Source of the DNA: Bremia lactucae
Taxonomy: Eukaryota; Oomycota; Peronosporomycetes; Peronosporales; Peronosporaceae
DNA length: 64,000 nucleotides
Reading direction: 5' to 3'
Assembly: GCF_004359215.1 (NCBI RefSeq)
Contig: NC_090612.1
Location: 3,562,857-3,626,856, forward strand
The notes beneath the pieces are model-generated. The model was given only the letters and a program-made list of their open reading frames with translations. It was not told the DNA's origin and did no database searches. The first letter of the stretch is position 1; each line of letters opens with the position of its first letter. This document shows, one piece after another, positions 19,880-30,299 of this stretch. The position numbers and the translations under genes were made by a program.

Positions 19880-21298
19880 ATGGCGATACATCCGTTACTT
19901 CTTCGTGTTACTTTCGCCCTCCTTGTGTCCATCGCTCTTAGTGCATTGATACCTCCTACTGCACTTGCAGCAGACAATTCGAATAGCGTACACAACGAGC
20001 CGAGTTTGTCCAATATTGACACGTACGATGTCATTGCTATCGCGCTTGTTTTCGCTGGTCTGACTGTGTCATCTGCTGGTGGTATGGGAGGTGGCGTCTT
20101 TATTGTCCCTGCCTTGGTGCTGATCATTGGCTTTGATTTGAAGCGCGCGACACCCATTTCGAACGTCGCGATTCGTGGTGGTGCGGCGGCAAACGCGTGG
20201 TTTAATCTTCGTAAACGCCATCCATTTGCAGACCGACCATTAATTGATTCGGAAATAGCGCTAGGAATGATTCCTGTTGTAATTGGTGGCACGGTCTTGG
20301 GCGCTTTGATTAACAAACTTGTTCCAGAATACGTTTTGTCGCTGCTATTTGTAGTTGTGCTTGCGACTGGTGCGTCACGTACGATGAAAAAAGGTATACA
20401 TTTGCACAAGAAAGAAGTTGCATCGAAAGAAGCAGTACAGAAAACGGCAAGCGAAGCACTCGTCAGCATTCCAGTCAGTCCTGGCGCGTACGTTCAAATC
20501 ACCACCCCACGAGCCGTTGATGCCGAGAAGCGATTGAGCTTATCCGTGACAAATAGCGACGCTTTTGTTGGTAATTCTACGGCAGGTGACGAAATCGAGT
20601 TATCGTGGCGACTAGTTGAAATTCTGAAACGAGAAAAATCCTTTGCCTGGGGTTCTCATAGTGTGATCCTGATCTGTTACCTTGGTGTCGTAGCTGCCAG
20701 TATCGCAGAAACAATGGTTAACTGTGGTGGTGTCGCTTACTGGGGGCTCGTGCTCGCGCAGATCCCGTGGATTGCTATGTTTGTCATTTTATCGTCTCGT
20801 TACTTGCACAAAGTGTATCTTTTAAAGAAGGCGGTCAAGTATCCGTACTTGGACGGTGACATTCAATGGACAAAGAAGATGGTGATATTCTTCCCATTGG
20901 GTTGTGCCGCAGCTGGCATCGTTGCAGGGCTATTTGGTGTTGGGGGAGCTATTGTTGCAAGCCCCATTTTATTAGAGCTAGGGTCCGTGCCAGAGGTCGC
21001 GTCTTCAACGACGGCGCTGATGATTCTATATTCGTCAGCTGCCGCGACAGTAGAATTTGCTGTATTCAAGATGATTACATGGGACTGGGCATTACTCCTC
21101 TGTGGTGTGGCATTTGTAGTTACATCCTTATCGCAGATTGTGATCCTGGGCTTCGTTCGCCGGACAGGTCGCCAGTCCATTATTGTCCTCTGTTTCGCTT
21201 CGGCTGTGGTTCTTGGATGTATCACGATGACGTACCAGGCTATCAAGACGACGATCGAAGATGCTGGCGACCCCGTCTTTATTGATATTTGCAGCTAG
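19880..21298 (+). CDS. TauE/SafE-family membrane transporter, paralogue 2
   Basis: Close paralogue of the gene at 3998-5434, of the same length (472 residues), start context and domain order. It is inverted relative to the first copy and lies 14.4 kb away. Signal-like N-terminus LLVSIALSALIPPTALAAD, then SSAGGMGGGVFIVPAL in the first half and GLFGVGGAIVASPIL in the second. In the second motif the third glycine of GVGGG is Ala, and AILGGAAANA has become AIRGGAAANA, placing an Arg in a membrane-proximal glycine-rich segment. Most differences between copies cluster in the central cytosolic loop. The frame is fully open, so it is probably expressed. Substrate unknown. Confidence 0.9.
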   Translation: MAIHPLLLRVTFALLVSIALSALIPPTALAADNSNSVHNEPSLSNIDTYDVIAIALVFAGLTVSSAGGMGGGVFIVPALVLIIGFDLKRATPISNVAIRGGAAANAWFNLRKRHPFADRPLIDSEIALGMIPVVIGGTVLGALINKLVPEYVLSLLFVVVLATGASRTMKKGIHLHKKEVASKEAVQKTASEALVSIPVSPGAYVQITTPRAVDAEKRLSLSVTNSDAFVGNSTAGDEIELSWRLVEILKREKSFAWGSHSVILICYLGVVAASIAETMVNCGGVAYWGLVLAQIPWIAMFVILSSRYLHKVYLLKKAVKYPYLDGDIQWTKKMVIFFPLGCAAAGIVAGLFGVGGAIVASPILLELGSVPEVASSTTALMILYSSAAATVEFAVFKMITWDWALLLCGVAFVVTSLSQIVILGFVRRTGRQSIIVLCFASAVVLGCITMTYQAIKTTIEDAGDPVFIDICS

Positions 21299-21793
21299 AA
21301 AAGAAGATGTAAGACGCATTGCACTGAGCTTTAAAGTAATCTAGTGCCGCGGTGATGTATAATTATAGGCCCTCTCGCAGCTGACTGCGTTGCCCTGACA
21401 TGCTCGCTCATAAGTTTCTGTATGCGTCTTATTATGCAGTCGTTAACTAAAATAAGCACTCGGCCCGCCCCTATGAAAAAGCTATGTCCAACGTGTGTAA
21501 ATACGAAAGTATTTCCGGCAGCTGGTGTATCCAGTTTTGTACCCGCTTTTTAAACAATCATCGTCCTTATTCAAATCATTTGTCGGCACTGCCAACTTCA
21601 AGTCCTACTCGAACGTTCGTAAGCATCACGTAGCTTTCTGAAATTAAATTAAAGATATGTTCTTTTTGTTATTGGGTACAAATTGCTTACGCCAAAAGCT
21701 TCCAGTCGCATCCTGTGTAGTTAATTGGTTGCAATAATAATAAGCTTGAATGATTAAAGCTATGCAGGATTTATTAAAAAAAGTTCCGTATCT
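21299..21793. other. Convergent intergenic region
   Basis: About 500 AT-rich bases form the 3' flanks of TauE-2 (+) and PP2C (-). No gene or repeat was recognised. Confidence 0.45.
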
Positions 21794-23053
21794 CTACTCG
21801 AAAAAGAGAACAACCACCGTCGTATCATCGTGGCGGCGACGGCGGCTGCTTCCGGGAGGCAGACTCAAGAGGTCCTGATACGTCATTCCGTATCGTTTCG
21901 CTGCTTTCTGAAGCACGCGCTCAACTAACGCACGGCCTGCAAGGTCATGATTGCCGCGCGAAATTGCTTCACTGACTACTTCGATAGCTTCTTCATTGCT
22001 GAGGTAATCCCACAAACCATCGGATCCAATGATAATAAACTTATCTCCCTCTTCAAGCGTATGCGACTTGACTTCTGGCATTGCCGTGATATAAGGCGGT
22101 GTGTAAGGCGCTGAAAAGTGGCGGCCAGCCGAGCGATCGCCATCTTTGTAAGGAGGGCCATTAAACTCGGGGTGTTTTAGCGCAAAGTCACCCAAAGCGC
22201 GTGTGGGCTGCAACGCGCCCTTGACGTAGCACGAGTCCGGGTGGCGGCACGTGAACACATTTGCTTCGCCTGGATGCTCTTTCACGAGTTTGTCTTGCTC
22301 AAACTTGACCATAGCGTTTTGATCGCTGCTAAGTGGCTCTGCCACTAATACTTGGGATTCCTTGTCTAGTTTGCCCAACACAGCACGAATATCACCAGCA
22401 TTGGCAACGTGCACTGTGCCTCCGTGCACGAACACCAGACATACGCACGATCCGCAGCGCGCAACCGCTCCAAACCCCAATTTAAACGCTGACGCCACCT
22501 CGGACATGAGATCACGATCTGTGCGCCCGAATGCCCGTTGAATCGCAGCGGCTACGCGGTCATTAGACTCCGTGTCCTCGTCGTCTTGTACCGGCTCGTG
22601 CGTCCCTGACTTATACAAGTACGCCAGCTCATTCTGCACGTTGCCAATTAGCGTCTTGCGCGCATACTCCGACACCTGCCAACCCCCTGAAATATGTAAA
22701 GTAAGCTCTTGAAAGTGAGCGTTTTCTAGTACATTGTTGCACTCACCGTGGCCATCCAGCACGGCCACAAACACATCGCCTGATTCCGTTGTCTCCACTG
22801 CGTACTTGTCTTCAATAGGAAAGTTTGCTTTATAGGACGCACTGCTAAGCCGTGTAGCGCGTGACTTTTTGATCGATACGAATTCCTCGCGCTCGAGTGG
22901 TACAGAGAACGCCCCTTCCACCTCGGAGGGTGTGTAGCGTGCGTCACACTGGCCTTCCATATGCGCAGAGCACTCTTTCGTGAGTTCATCCTGAGAGAAC
23001 GCCAGCATTGACAGTCCCAGACCGCTCAGTATCAATGCCTGACGCACTGCCAC
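21794..23053 (-). CDS. PP2C-family protein phosphatase (PDP-like)
   Basis: Metal-dependent Ser/Thr phosphatase. Motifs in order: KYAVE, VAVLDGHG (metal-binding Asp), NAGDIRAVLG, PTRALGDFALK, IIGSDGLWDYLSNEEA and DDTTVVVLFF. The PPYITAMPEV and GSDGLWDYLS pattern resembles pyruvate dehydrogenase phosphatases. The N-terminus (MAVRQALILSGLGLSMLAF) may direct it to a membrane or organelle. The frame as read breaks the canonical DGHGG box with 20 foreign residues. These are a 60-base in-frame intron at 22687-22746 (GTGAGT...TATTTCAG), and its removal gives DGHGGWQVSEYA and a 399-residue enzyme. The start codon is only about 21 bases from a possible divergent start at 23075. Confidence 0.9.
   Translation of the reverse strand: MAVRQALILSGLGLSMLAFSQDELTKECSAHMEGQCDARYTPSEVEGAFSVPLEREEFVSIKKSRATRLSSASYKANFPIEDKYAVETTESGDVFVAVLDGHGECNNVLENAHFQELTLHISGGWQVSEYARKTLIGNVQNELAYLYKSGTHEPVQDDEDTESNDRVAAAIQRAFGRTDRDLMSEVASAFKLGFGAVARCGSCVCLVFVHGGTVHVANAGDIRAVLGKLDKESQVLVAEPLSSDQNAMVKFEQDKLVKEHPGEANVFTCRHPDSCYVKGALQPTRALGDFALKHPEFNGPPYKDGDRSAGRHFSAPYTPPYITAMPEVKSHTLEEGDKFIIIGSDGLWDYLSNEEAIEVVSEAISRGNHDLAGRALVERVLQKAAKRYGMTYQDLLSLPPGSSRRRRHDDTTVVVLFFE
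22687..22746 (-). other. 60-base in-frame intron of the PP2C gene
   Basis: On the minus strand, CACG|GTGAGT opens and TATTTCAG|GGGG closes a 60-base segment with no stop codon. Splicing restores the DGHGGW motif that all active PP2C enzymes share. Because the intron length is divisible by three, an unspliced transcript would still be translated, but with the active site disrupted. Confidence 0.85.
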
Positions 23054-23074
23054 GACAGGGACCTAACTCAAAGT

Positions 23075-23377
23075 ATGACAACGTTTAGCTTAATGTCTGT
23101 GAAAGTAAGTGAAAAACGCAGACATTAGGAAGATTAACTAGCGCACACCTTGCGGCACTGCCCACGTGCCCAGCGGGCCAAGATTTGCGTTGCAAGGATT
23201 CGCATGCTTGACGTCGGATACTAAGGACCCCAAATGGCTTCCGTCATGATCATATCATTGGATGAAAATGTTTTCTTTGAAAGCGAGAACAGCGTCACGT
23301 TATTTCATTATTTACTCAAACAATCAATTGCGTCACTATCCATCTCTCTAACCTCGCGGAGCTAGGTAACCTCGTTG
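23075..23377 (+). pseudogene. Disrupted small membrane-protein gene, 5' part
   Basis: Proposed exon 1 at 23075-23104 (MTTFSLMSVK) ends at a perfect donor, GTAAGT. Exon 2 begins after ..TTTGAAAG at 23284 and reads KREQRHVISL ... NLAELGNLV up to the copia-A insertion at 23378. The frame resumes in 28450-28526 (DLWSLAGIFF...) and again in 48019-48192. With both elements and one target copy each removed, the pieces sum to 375 bases, exactly 125 codons with no stop until the end. The exon 2 frame is clear. The first exon and its 179-base intron are less certain. I do not recognise the family. Confidence 0.6.
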
Positions 23378-23598
23378 TGTTGGCAATGTTTTGCTTCTTA
23401 AGGAAGAGGATGATAAGATTATGAATTAACATGACTTATTTGCCTGCTAGAGCTGCTCTTCCTTCTAACTCTTCTGCTCCAACCACTACAAATTTGGTTG
23501 GTTGCAAGCACTAACTACTTCATCTTGTACTATGCAAACGGGAAATAACAACTGGCGCTAATCGCATCTTCAACTCCTGTCACCTTGAACTTCCAACA
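23378..23598 (-). repeat. Copia-A copy 1, 3' LTR
   Basis: 221 bases, ends TGTTGG/CCAACA. It differs from the 5' LTR around 23490 (CTAACTCTTCTGC versus CTATCTCTCTCTGC) and by a two-base insertion near CATCTTGTACTATG. The adjacent CTCCTCCTC (23599-23607) is the polypurine tract on the plus strand. Confidence 0.95.
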
Positions 23599-23696
23599 CT
23601 CCTCCTCGAGTGCGCCTTTCGTTTGTTTCCTTACCTTCCTTCTCTTCCTTCAACGTCCTTGACTTCCCTTGAAAGTCCTCATACTTTTTAGTCCGT

Positions 23697-26600
23697 CTAC
23701 TCGATGCGCATCAGATCACGAAGCCTTGTAAGTTTCGCCGCATCGTGGGCCTTCGTCATCAGGTCCGCAAGCATCACTTCAGACCTCAAATAGTGCGCAG
23801 CGATCACACCGCGGCGCGAGAAATCGCATAAAAACTTGAACCGTGCGTCGATGTGTTTGGCCTTCATCGACGATGCTTCACCGGAAATCTGACTTATAGC
23901 CGCTTGATTGTCCACGTAGAGCTTCATTGGCAGTGCTGGTGACATGCCGATCTCGCTAAGCAGCTCTCGTAGCCCGAGCAGGTCACGCGCCATCTCCGAG
24001 GCAGCGACAAATTCAGCTTCCATCGTCGAAAGGGAAACTCCACCTTGTTTTCGAGCTCCCCAACTCACCGCCATACCGTTTAGCAACACGCCACCTGTCA
24101 TCGACTTCCTTTCGCCCTTGTCTCCAGCAAAATCAGCGTCGCTAAATGCTTCCAGCTCCAAACCCTGATATTGTTCCTGACCTGGCGACATCGTTATCTT
24201 CAAGCTTGCGGTACCCTTCAGGTACCGAGCAATCCTTTTAGCGAGCTTCCAGTCAATCACTCGCGGTGCATGAGTCTGTCTTGTAGCCTTGTGCACAGCG
24301 AACGCGATGTCCGGCCGTGTGCAACGCGCAATCCACAGCAAACTCCCGACAAGCGACTGAAAACTGCGGACCGTTGGGCCAGTGCCTGCACTTGTAGATC
24401 CAAGCAGCTCCACGTCGTCCGGTGGTATGTCGTAACAGTCGTTGCCAATAGGCGCGCGCGTCGGATTTGCTTCTGCCAGCCCATTGGTCCGAAGTAGATC
24501 AGCGATCGCCCCCTCTTGGTCCAGTGTATATTTGCCTGTATCATCCAAATTAACCCGCATACCCAAAAATCTACTTACGCGTCCCAGATCCTTGATCGAT
24601 AGTGACGACAGACTTTCGAAAAGTCGCTCGACTGCTTCCACACTTGTTCCTGTCGCCAAAAGGTCGTCCACATAAACGCCCACAACCACGAGATCTTCGT
24701 CTTCCTTTTTCCAATAGAAACACATATCGCTTTCACAGCGCATAAAACCTGCCTCGACGAGGCGCTTGTGCAGCAGCTGACTCCATAGTCGACCGGCCTG
24801 CTTAAGCCCATATAGGCTCTTCCGTAGTTCTAGTACTAGATCCTTTTCACTTTCCGCGTCTTGTTCACGCATGGTCTTTGCAGATATCGTCATTCCTTGT
24901 GGCACATGTAGATATATCTGTAGATGCTCCTCCTTGTCCGTCTTGACATATGCATTGGGGGTGTCGCCGTGCTTTGCAGGCACCCCTCATATGGCCGCAA
25001 GAGCTAATATGACCTTCACTGTTGATAGGTCCATCACGGCGGCGAACGTGAGACTGTAGTCGACTCCTAGGACCTGTTCATTGCCGCAAGCAACGAGGCG
25101 CGCCTTCAGTCGCTCGACCTTGCCTTGTGCGTCTGTCTTGGTCTTGAATACCCACTTGGTATGCAAGGCGTTTAAGCCAGGCGCGCGCTTGACTACTTGC
25201 CAGACTTTATTATTCTGAAGTGCTTCGACTTCTTCTTCCATAGCCTTGACCCATCCATCGCGATTCGCACTTCGCATAGCTTCACTGTAATTGGTCGGAT
25301 CTTTGTCAAAAATAGCATTTACGACTCCGCCGCTTGACTTCGACTCCTCCTGGAGTGCTACCGCCTGCGCGCGCTTCGATGCGCCGCGCGTTCCATAAGC
25401 GGACCGCGTCCACTTCTTCGTGCTTTTCTTTCGTGTACCCACATTGGCAGCACTCGTGTTGCTTACTTTCGCTTGTCTTGGGGCGGGTGTCGTCACATCC
25501 TTATCCTGCTCCACCGTCGCTTGCTGCAGCTGCGCGTTCTGTGCTTCAGACAGAGTGTCGATGTTCTTGACGTGCTGAGTCTTCTCCTTGCGTAGATAAA
25601 CCTTGTAGCCCTTGGTTTCTTCACTTATCCCCACTATCGTGGCAAGTTGTGCGCGCTGCTGTAGTGAATTTTTGCTTGGGTCGCGATACACGCTACACGT
25701 GGAGCCGAAAACAACGATCTTGCGCAGATCCGGCACCTTTCCCGTCAACACCTCAAGTGGAGACGCTCTCTTAGCGTTTGCGCGCGTAGAGCTGCGATTC
25801 AGTATATACGAGGCGTACTGAACCGCATATCCCCAAAAGTGAAATGGTAGACCGCACGCAAACATCATGCTTCGTGCCAAATTAAGCACCGTCCTGTGCA
25901 TCCGTTCCGCCTTGCCATTAGAAGCTTGGTTTCAGCTTCCGACACTTGCCTTGTCACCCCGGTCCATTTACAAAAGAGGTCTATGTTGGCGTATTCTCCA
26001 CCACCGTCTGTCCTTAGCACGTGGATTCGGCAGTTGAAACGCTTTTCAAAAAAAAACGAGGAAAGCCTCAAACTGTTTAGCCGCCACGTCCTTTGTTCTT
26101 GCGAGAAATATCCGGCAGTAATTCGACTTGTGATCGACGAAATTAACCAAATAACGGTTTCCGAGCCTATCCCGTGGCGTCATTGGACCTTTCAAATCCG
26201 AACAGATGACTCCACCGACTCTGTCAATGGGCGCGTTGAAACCACTGTCCGTCTGGTTTTGGGAGTTTCGCGTCTGTTTACCCTCCATGCACGAAACGCA
26301 CGCCATGCGCTTGCTGCTCGTCAGCCTTATCCCTGAGGCTGGGTCTTGAGCCATGCGCTCGATGGTGTCGAATGCCAGATGCCCGAAACGCTGATGGAAA
26401 TGTAAAAGCGTCCCTTCTTGCACATCGCTCGTAACATCTGCGCTCGCACTTGATTCGAGCACGGCCATGATAGTATCACTTGTGTCCTGTCGCCCCTTCT
26501 TCGCTGATATATTAACGTATAAAACGTTTCTTCCCATCTCAACGTCAAACGCGACAGCGCCGTCGCTGCACCGTTCAAGCGCACGCCCCTTCAAATCGTA

Positions 26601-28220
26601 GACAAGAGCAAAGCCTTTTCTTTCCAGCTTGCCATACAAAACGATGTTCTTTGACAATCTCCGCGCCAGGTAAACATCTGTAAGCACCACTGTGCTCTCC
26701 ATACCACGAGCCACGATCTTAAGGCGCACGCTCCCAACTCTCGTCAGTTTCAACGTCTTTCCATCAGCCATCGCGATCTCTTCGCTGCATGTGGCAGAAT
26801 CGAATAGCAACTTCTCGTCATTCACGAGATATCGACTGGCGCCGCTGTCGAGAATCCAGTCACTATCATCGTAGTCATCCGACTCGCACACCGCAAGTAC
26901 CATCTCACGCTTGCTCTTTTTGCCACGCTTTAGTTTCTTCGCTCCTTCATTCTTGTTCTTTTCGCTCAGTGCGAGCACCATGCCTCCACCTACCTTGTCC
27001 TCTTTCGGCCTTCCACTTCGTATTTTGCCCTTAAAGCGACAGTCAGCTTGCACGTGACCGACGTTGCCGCATGCATAGCAGGTGCGCGTGTCCTTACGCT
27101 TTGGTTCAACATGAGCAGCGACGACTTCACGTCCAATTGCTCCGCTTCCAAGCTCGATTGACTAGGCAAAATGAGCCAGCTCTTCTGCATGTCGAAGATA
27201 GTCGACACGCGTCGGGTCGTACTTGGCCCGCATTACGTTCATAAGCTCGGGCGACGCGTGGTGCACGATGTTATCTACGACGAGTGAGTCCGCACCACCA
27301 CGTGCGTCGCTTACAGCAACCATGTATAGGTAGTGCTCTGCCCATGTGCGCTTAGAATCTTTCTTTTGCAGGAACAGTTTCATCGCCTGGCTAGCCGTAA
27401 TAGACGTCTTGAATGTTGCAAGTAGCTGGCACATAACATAGTCCAGCGTCGGATGCTGGTACCACCACGTGTCTACCTGTTTGTGGTAGTAACGCTCAGC
27501 CGTTCCAATGAGGTAGTGACCAAGCAGGTCAACCTTAACGTCCTCACTCCAGGTGAAACCGCACGAGGACTCAGCCAGGTTGACAGCGCGCAAAAACGTG
27601 CGCCCCCAGTCGAGGAACCCAGAGCCTAGTCCCTTATAGAGTTCAGTCCCGTCAAATTTCCGAATCGACAGCTTGCGCTGACTCGCATTCGGTGTCGTAT
27701 AGAATGCTGCTGCATTAGGAGCTTGCCCCGATGGTGCTGGTCCATCTGCTGGACGCGGTACCGCGCCGGGAGTCGGAGCATGCGCCCGTGCCGGCGCGAA
27801 AGACGCAAACATGGACTCTTCAATCTCGGGCTCACGTGCGCGCGGTGGCCGTGCGACCGGTTTACGCTCAGGCGAGTCCGTAAGCGCGTCGATGGTCATC
27901 GGTCTTGCCCGCGCGTTAGCACCAAACGCTGATGAAAACATCCCGCTCTCTACAGCACCCATCATTCTCTCTTGATCTTCACGATCGCGCTGGGAAGACT
28001 CCATCTTCTCCATGCGGTTGGTCAGAGCGACGAGGGTCGCGAGAATCTTGTCATCTGTTGTCGAGCTCCTTTCGCGAGCTGGCGAGTCTTCAACGGTTGC
28101 GGCAGCACGTGCGGACGAGGCAACGCGCGCCGGCGAAGCACCGCGGGCCGGCAAGGCCCTTGCGTGACCTGCTGGTGTCGGTGTAGGCTTCGTGTCCGTT
28201 GTCGTAGCTGTTGGGCTCAT
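23697..28220 (-). pseudogene. Copia-A copy 1 gag-pol (broken)
   Basis: Gag runs from ATG 28220 for 352 codons to a TAG at 27162-27164, directly before the zinc knuckle CYACGNVGHVQADC in the same frame. Protease has WILDSGAS. The integrase has a HFHQRFGH..C..C zinc site and the core Asp residues in VICSDLKGP and LRTDGGGEY. RT has YVDDLLATG, and RNase H has LYVDNQAAIS. Defects specific to this copy are one extra A in an A-run near 26048-26056 (frameshift), a one-base loss near 25931, a 12-base in-frame deletion near 25580 and a TGA at 24987-24989. It cannot make a full polyprotein. Confidence 0.9.
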
Positions 28221-28224
28221 AACC
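28213..28224 (-). promoter_or_regulatory. Copia-A primer-binding site overlapping the gag start (copy 1)
   Basis: Immediately inside the 5' LTR the minus strand reads GGTTATGAGCCC, the complement of GGGCTCATAACC, which is the anticodon arm of initiator tRNA-Met of the U33 (plant/fungal) type. This is the half-tRNA priming arrangement known from Drosophila copia. The ATG inside the site (28220-28218) is the gag start codon. Confidence 0.75.
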
Positions 28225-28444
28225 TGTTGGCAATGTTTTGCTTCTTAAGGAAGAGGATGATAAGATTATGAATTAACATGACTTATTTGCCTGCTAGAGC
28301 TGCTCTTCCTACTATCTCTCTCTGCTCCAACCACTACAAATTTGGTTGGTTGCAAGCACTAACTACTTCATCTTACTATGCACACGGGAAATAACAACTG
28401 GCGCTAATCGCATCTTCAACTCCTGTCACCTTGAACTTCCAACA
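28225..28444 (-). repeat. Copia-A copy 1, 5' LTR
   Basis: 220 bases, TGTTGG...CCAACA. By eye it is identical to the 5' LTR of copy 2 (42833-43052), although the 3' LTRs of the two copies differ clearly. Confidence 0.95.
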
Positions 28445-28526
28445 CGTTGATCTCTGGAGCCTCGCAGGGATCTTCTTCATTATCACCGCTTTCGTAAACC
28501 CATTCGTAGCGGTCGCCGTGTACGGC
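28445..28526 (+). pseudogene. Disrupted small membrane-protein gene, middle part (copy 1)
   Basis: From the CGTTG target duplication the host frame continues as DLWSLAGIFF, then a hydrophobic run (ITAFVNPFVAVAVYG) that ends at the ACGGC target of copia-B. It joins in frame to the exon upstream of 23378 and to the C-terminal part at 48014. An identical second copy is at 43053-43134. Confidence 0.7.
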
Positions 28527-28598
28527 TGTTAAAACGTTGTAGCTTATGAACGAAGTAGTAATATGGGAAACTACTTGTGCATCACTAATTGGCCTGTC
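28527..28598 (-). repeat. Copia-B LTR, left piece
   Basis: Starts TGTTAAAACGTTGTAGC after the ACGGC target and matches the start of the intact copia-B LTR at 47726 (TGTCAAAATGGTGTAGC). It is interrupted after CTGTC by the gypsy LTR at 28599. An identical copy is at 43135-43206. Confidence 0.8.
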
Positions 28599-29051
28599 TG
28601 TAACGGGGTGTATCGTTACATAAAATTAACACTTAAAGGTTGTTAATTAATATATTATCTAAAGGTAGATAATATGTGGAGGATATTACTTTATATAGTA
28701 CTATTCAGAGTTCTTATCCATAAAAAGGTATAGACCATTATACATATTTATTCCGCAGACTAATCAGCTGTAGGAGTAATCAAAGAGAGGGTTACAGATA
28801 AGATAGAGATAACAATTCATTTACATGTTTAGTTTTAGATTATAATTAAGTTAGCATTTACAAAGATAGAACAAGAGACACTTAATCATATTTAATACAG
28901 TTTTCATTTTACCCTCTTAAGCTAATTACCTTAAGAGAAGTTTTTCTCTGCATGTACAGTGTACGTCAATTAACGTAGGGCACCACTCGCAACTGAAGCA
29001 GTGCGAAGTGGACTTGTACTGAAACAGCACAAGTCATAGTGCCCCGTTACA
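28599..29051. repeat. Gypsy LTR family L1, copy 1
   Basis: 453 bases with TGTAACGGGG...CCCCGTTACA ends, preceded by the target CTGTC. The first 60 or so bases are identical to the LTR at 43207, while the rest differs by many substitutions and indels. No CTGTC follows it, but CTGTC does follow the LTR at 43207-43658, so these two may be the left and right LTRs of one large, filled-in gypsy insertion. Confidence 0.8.
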
Positions 29052-30299
29052 CTTGGGCACTAGTTGCCACTTGGTTTTACGAGCCCCTGAATCCCTTGTA
29101 CTATAATTCCTTAAAGTTTTATAGTGCAATAAGACATTATTTATATTGATTGGCCCAGCCAATCGTCATAAGACTTGATTGAGTGGTGCGCAGATAGGCG
29201 CCATGTCCCGGAGTTCTTCTATTCATTAGTTCAATAGAATTAAGTGACTCTCTGAGTCTGAAAGTCTTCCTCGGACTTTGAAAGTGAGGTAGCTCCGCTA
29301 CATCTTTTTAGTTGACGGCACGGACAGACGGGACGTGTACACTTAGTAGGGCTAGCATCCGCTCGTGTTCATGGGGACCACAATAGTATGCGATTGGCCA
29401 GTTCGTCTAAAGAGCGCGTGCGATTGAAAAAATACAGTATATCAAGAATACAAGGTTTTACAGAACTTTTACTATCAGGCCCTCATCTACGCTATTCATT
29501 GGATTAGTAAATTTTAATCATCTGGCGAGCGAAGATAAAACTGAATTTTATTTCTAGAAATTTTTAAATTCCTTTCCAGGATGAGTAACCTCAACTTTTT
29601 GCTAATATTTTAGATTCAATCGATAAAATCCTTGGTCCACTTTGCGAATGTGAGTGGACGCACTGATCCGACGATTGGTGCCGGAAGTCGCTATTAAATT
29701 TTCAATACGCGGAAGAAATAGGCACAAAGAAAAGTGTGCGATGCAAGGCGAGATAAAGTCATTGAGCCAGCTCGTTTTGTTGCTGAAGCATTTTCGGCTG
29801 ACTGTGGACGTCATTTTGAAGGAGTTTTTAATACAGTGAAAGAACCGACGCGATAAGACTGCGAGGTAGAATTCTAGTGGTAGTTTGTCGTTGCTTTTGC
29901 AATCATGTGGAGAATTAGTATGCTTGTTAGCAGTACTGTCAGGAACGAGGATAAATTACGACTGATTCAGAATTCAGTTTTACTAACCGATACTTTTGGT
30001 ATATTCCTAAGGTATCGCCTATCCTAAATCTAATTATTACTAAGTATCATCTCCTCTAATTGCGCAAACCTTTTTTGCTTCTTTTTATTATGGCGTATAT
30101 GTAAAATTGAATTAAAGAAAATGAATAATTCAAAAGATAAATCGAAATAAGTGGTCAAGGAATCATTGAGTTGACTGGTCCTTACATTTTCCCCGATTTA
30201 ATCTCTCGTTGACACTGATTGAAATCGGCGACGAGATCCTTCCAGTGGGAGACATAGCGAATATTTGTCTCTTTTTTCCAGCTAGATATTTTCGACTCC
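29052..30299. other. Gypsy debris, LTR family L3 fragment, no gene
   Basis: The first 300 bases share blocks (CACTAGTTGCCACTTG, TTTTACGA, GAGGTAGCTCCGCTAC) with 34580-34770, marking a fragment of another LTR. The rest is AT-rich with only short meaningless open frames. Confidence 0.5.

Larger units (their letters stand above)
23378..28444 (-). mobile_element. Copia-A copy 1: full-length Ty1/copia LTR retrotransposon
   Basis: 5067 bases bounded by LTRs of 221 and 220 bases with TGTTGG...CCAACA ends and a perfect CGTTG target duplication (23373-23377 and 28445-28449). A polypurine tract (minus-strand GAGGAGGAG) lies next to the left LTR. The domain order on the minus strand is gag, zinc knuckle, protease, integrase, RT, RNase H, the copia order. 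The two LTRs differ by a few substitutions and two small indels, so this is not a brand-new insertion. It lies within the coding sequence of a small host gene. Confidence 0.95.

Noticed and set aside
27626..28271. Arg/Cys-rich open frames on either strand over gag
   Set aside because: They are alternative-frame readings of the Pro/Ala/Arg-rich gag N-terminus and are duplicated at 42.2-42.9 kb for the same reason.
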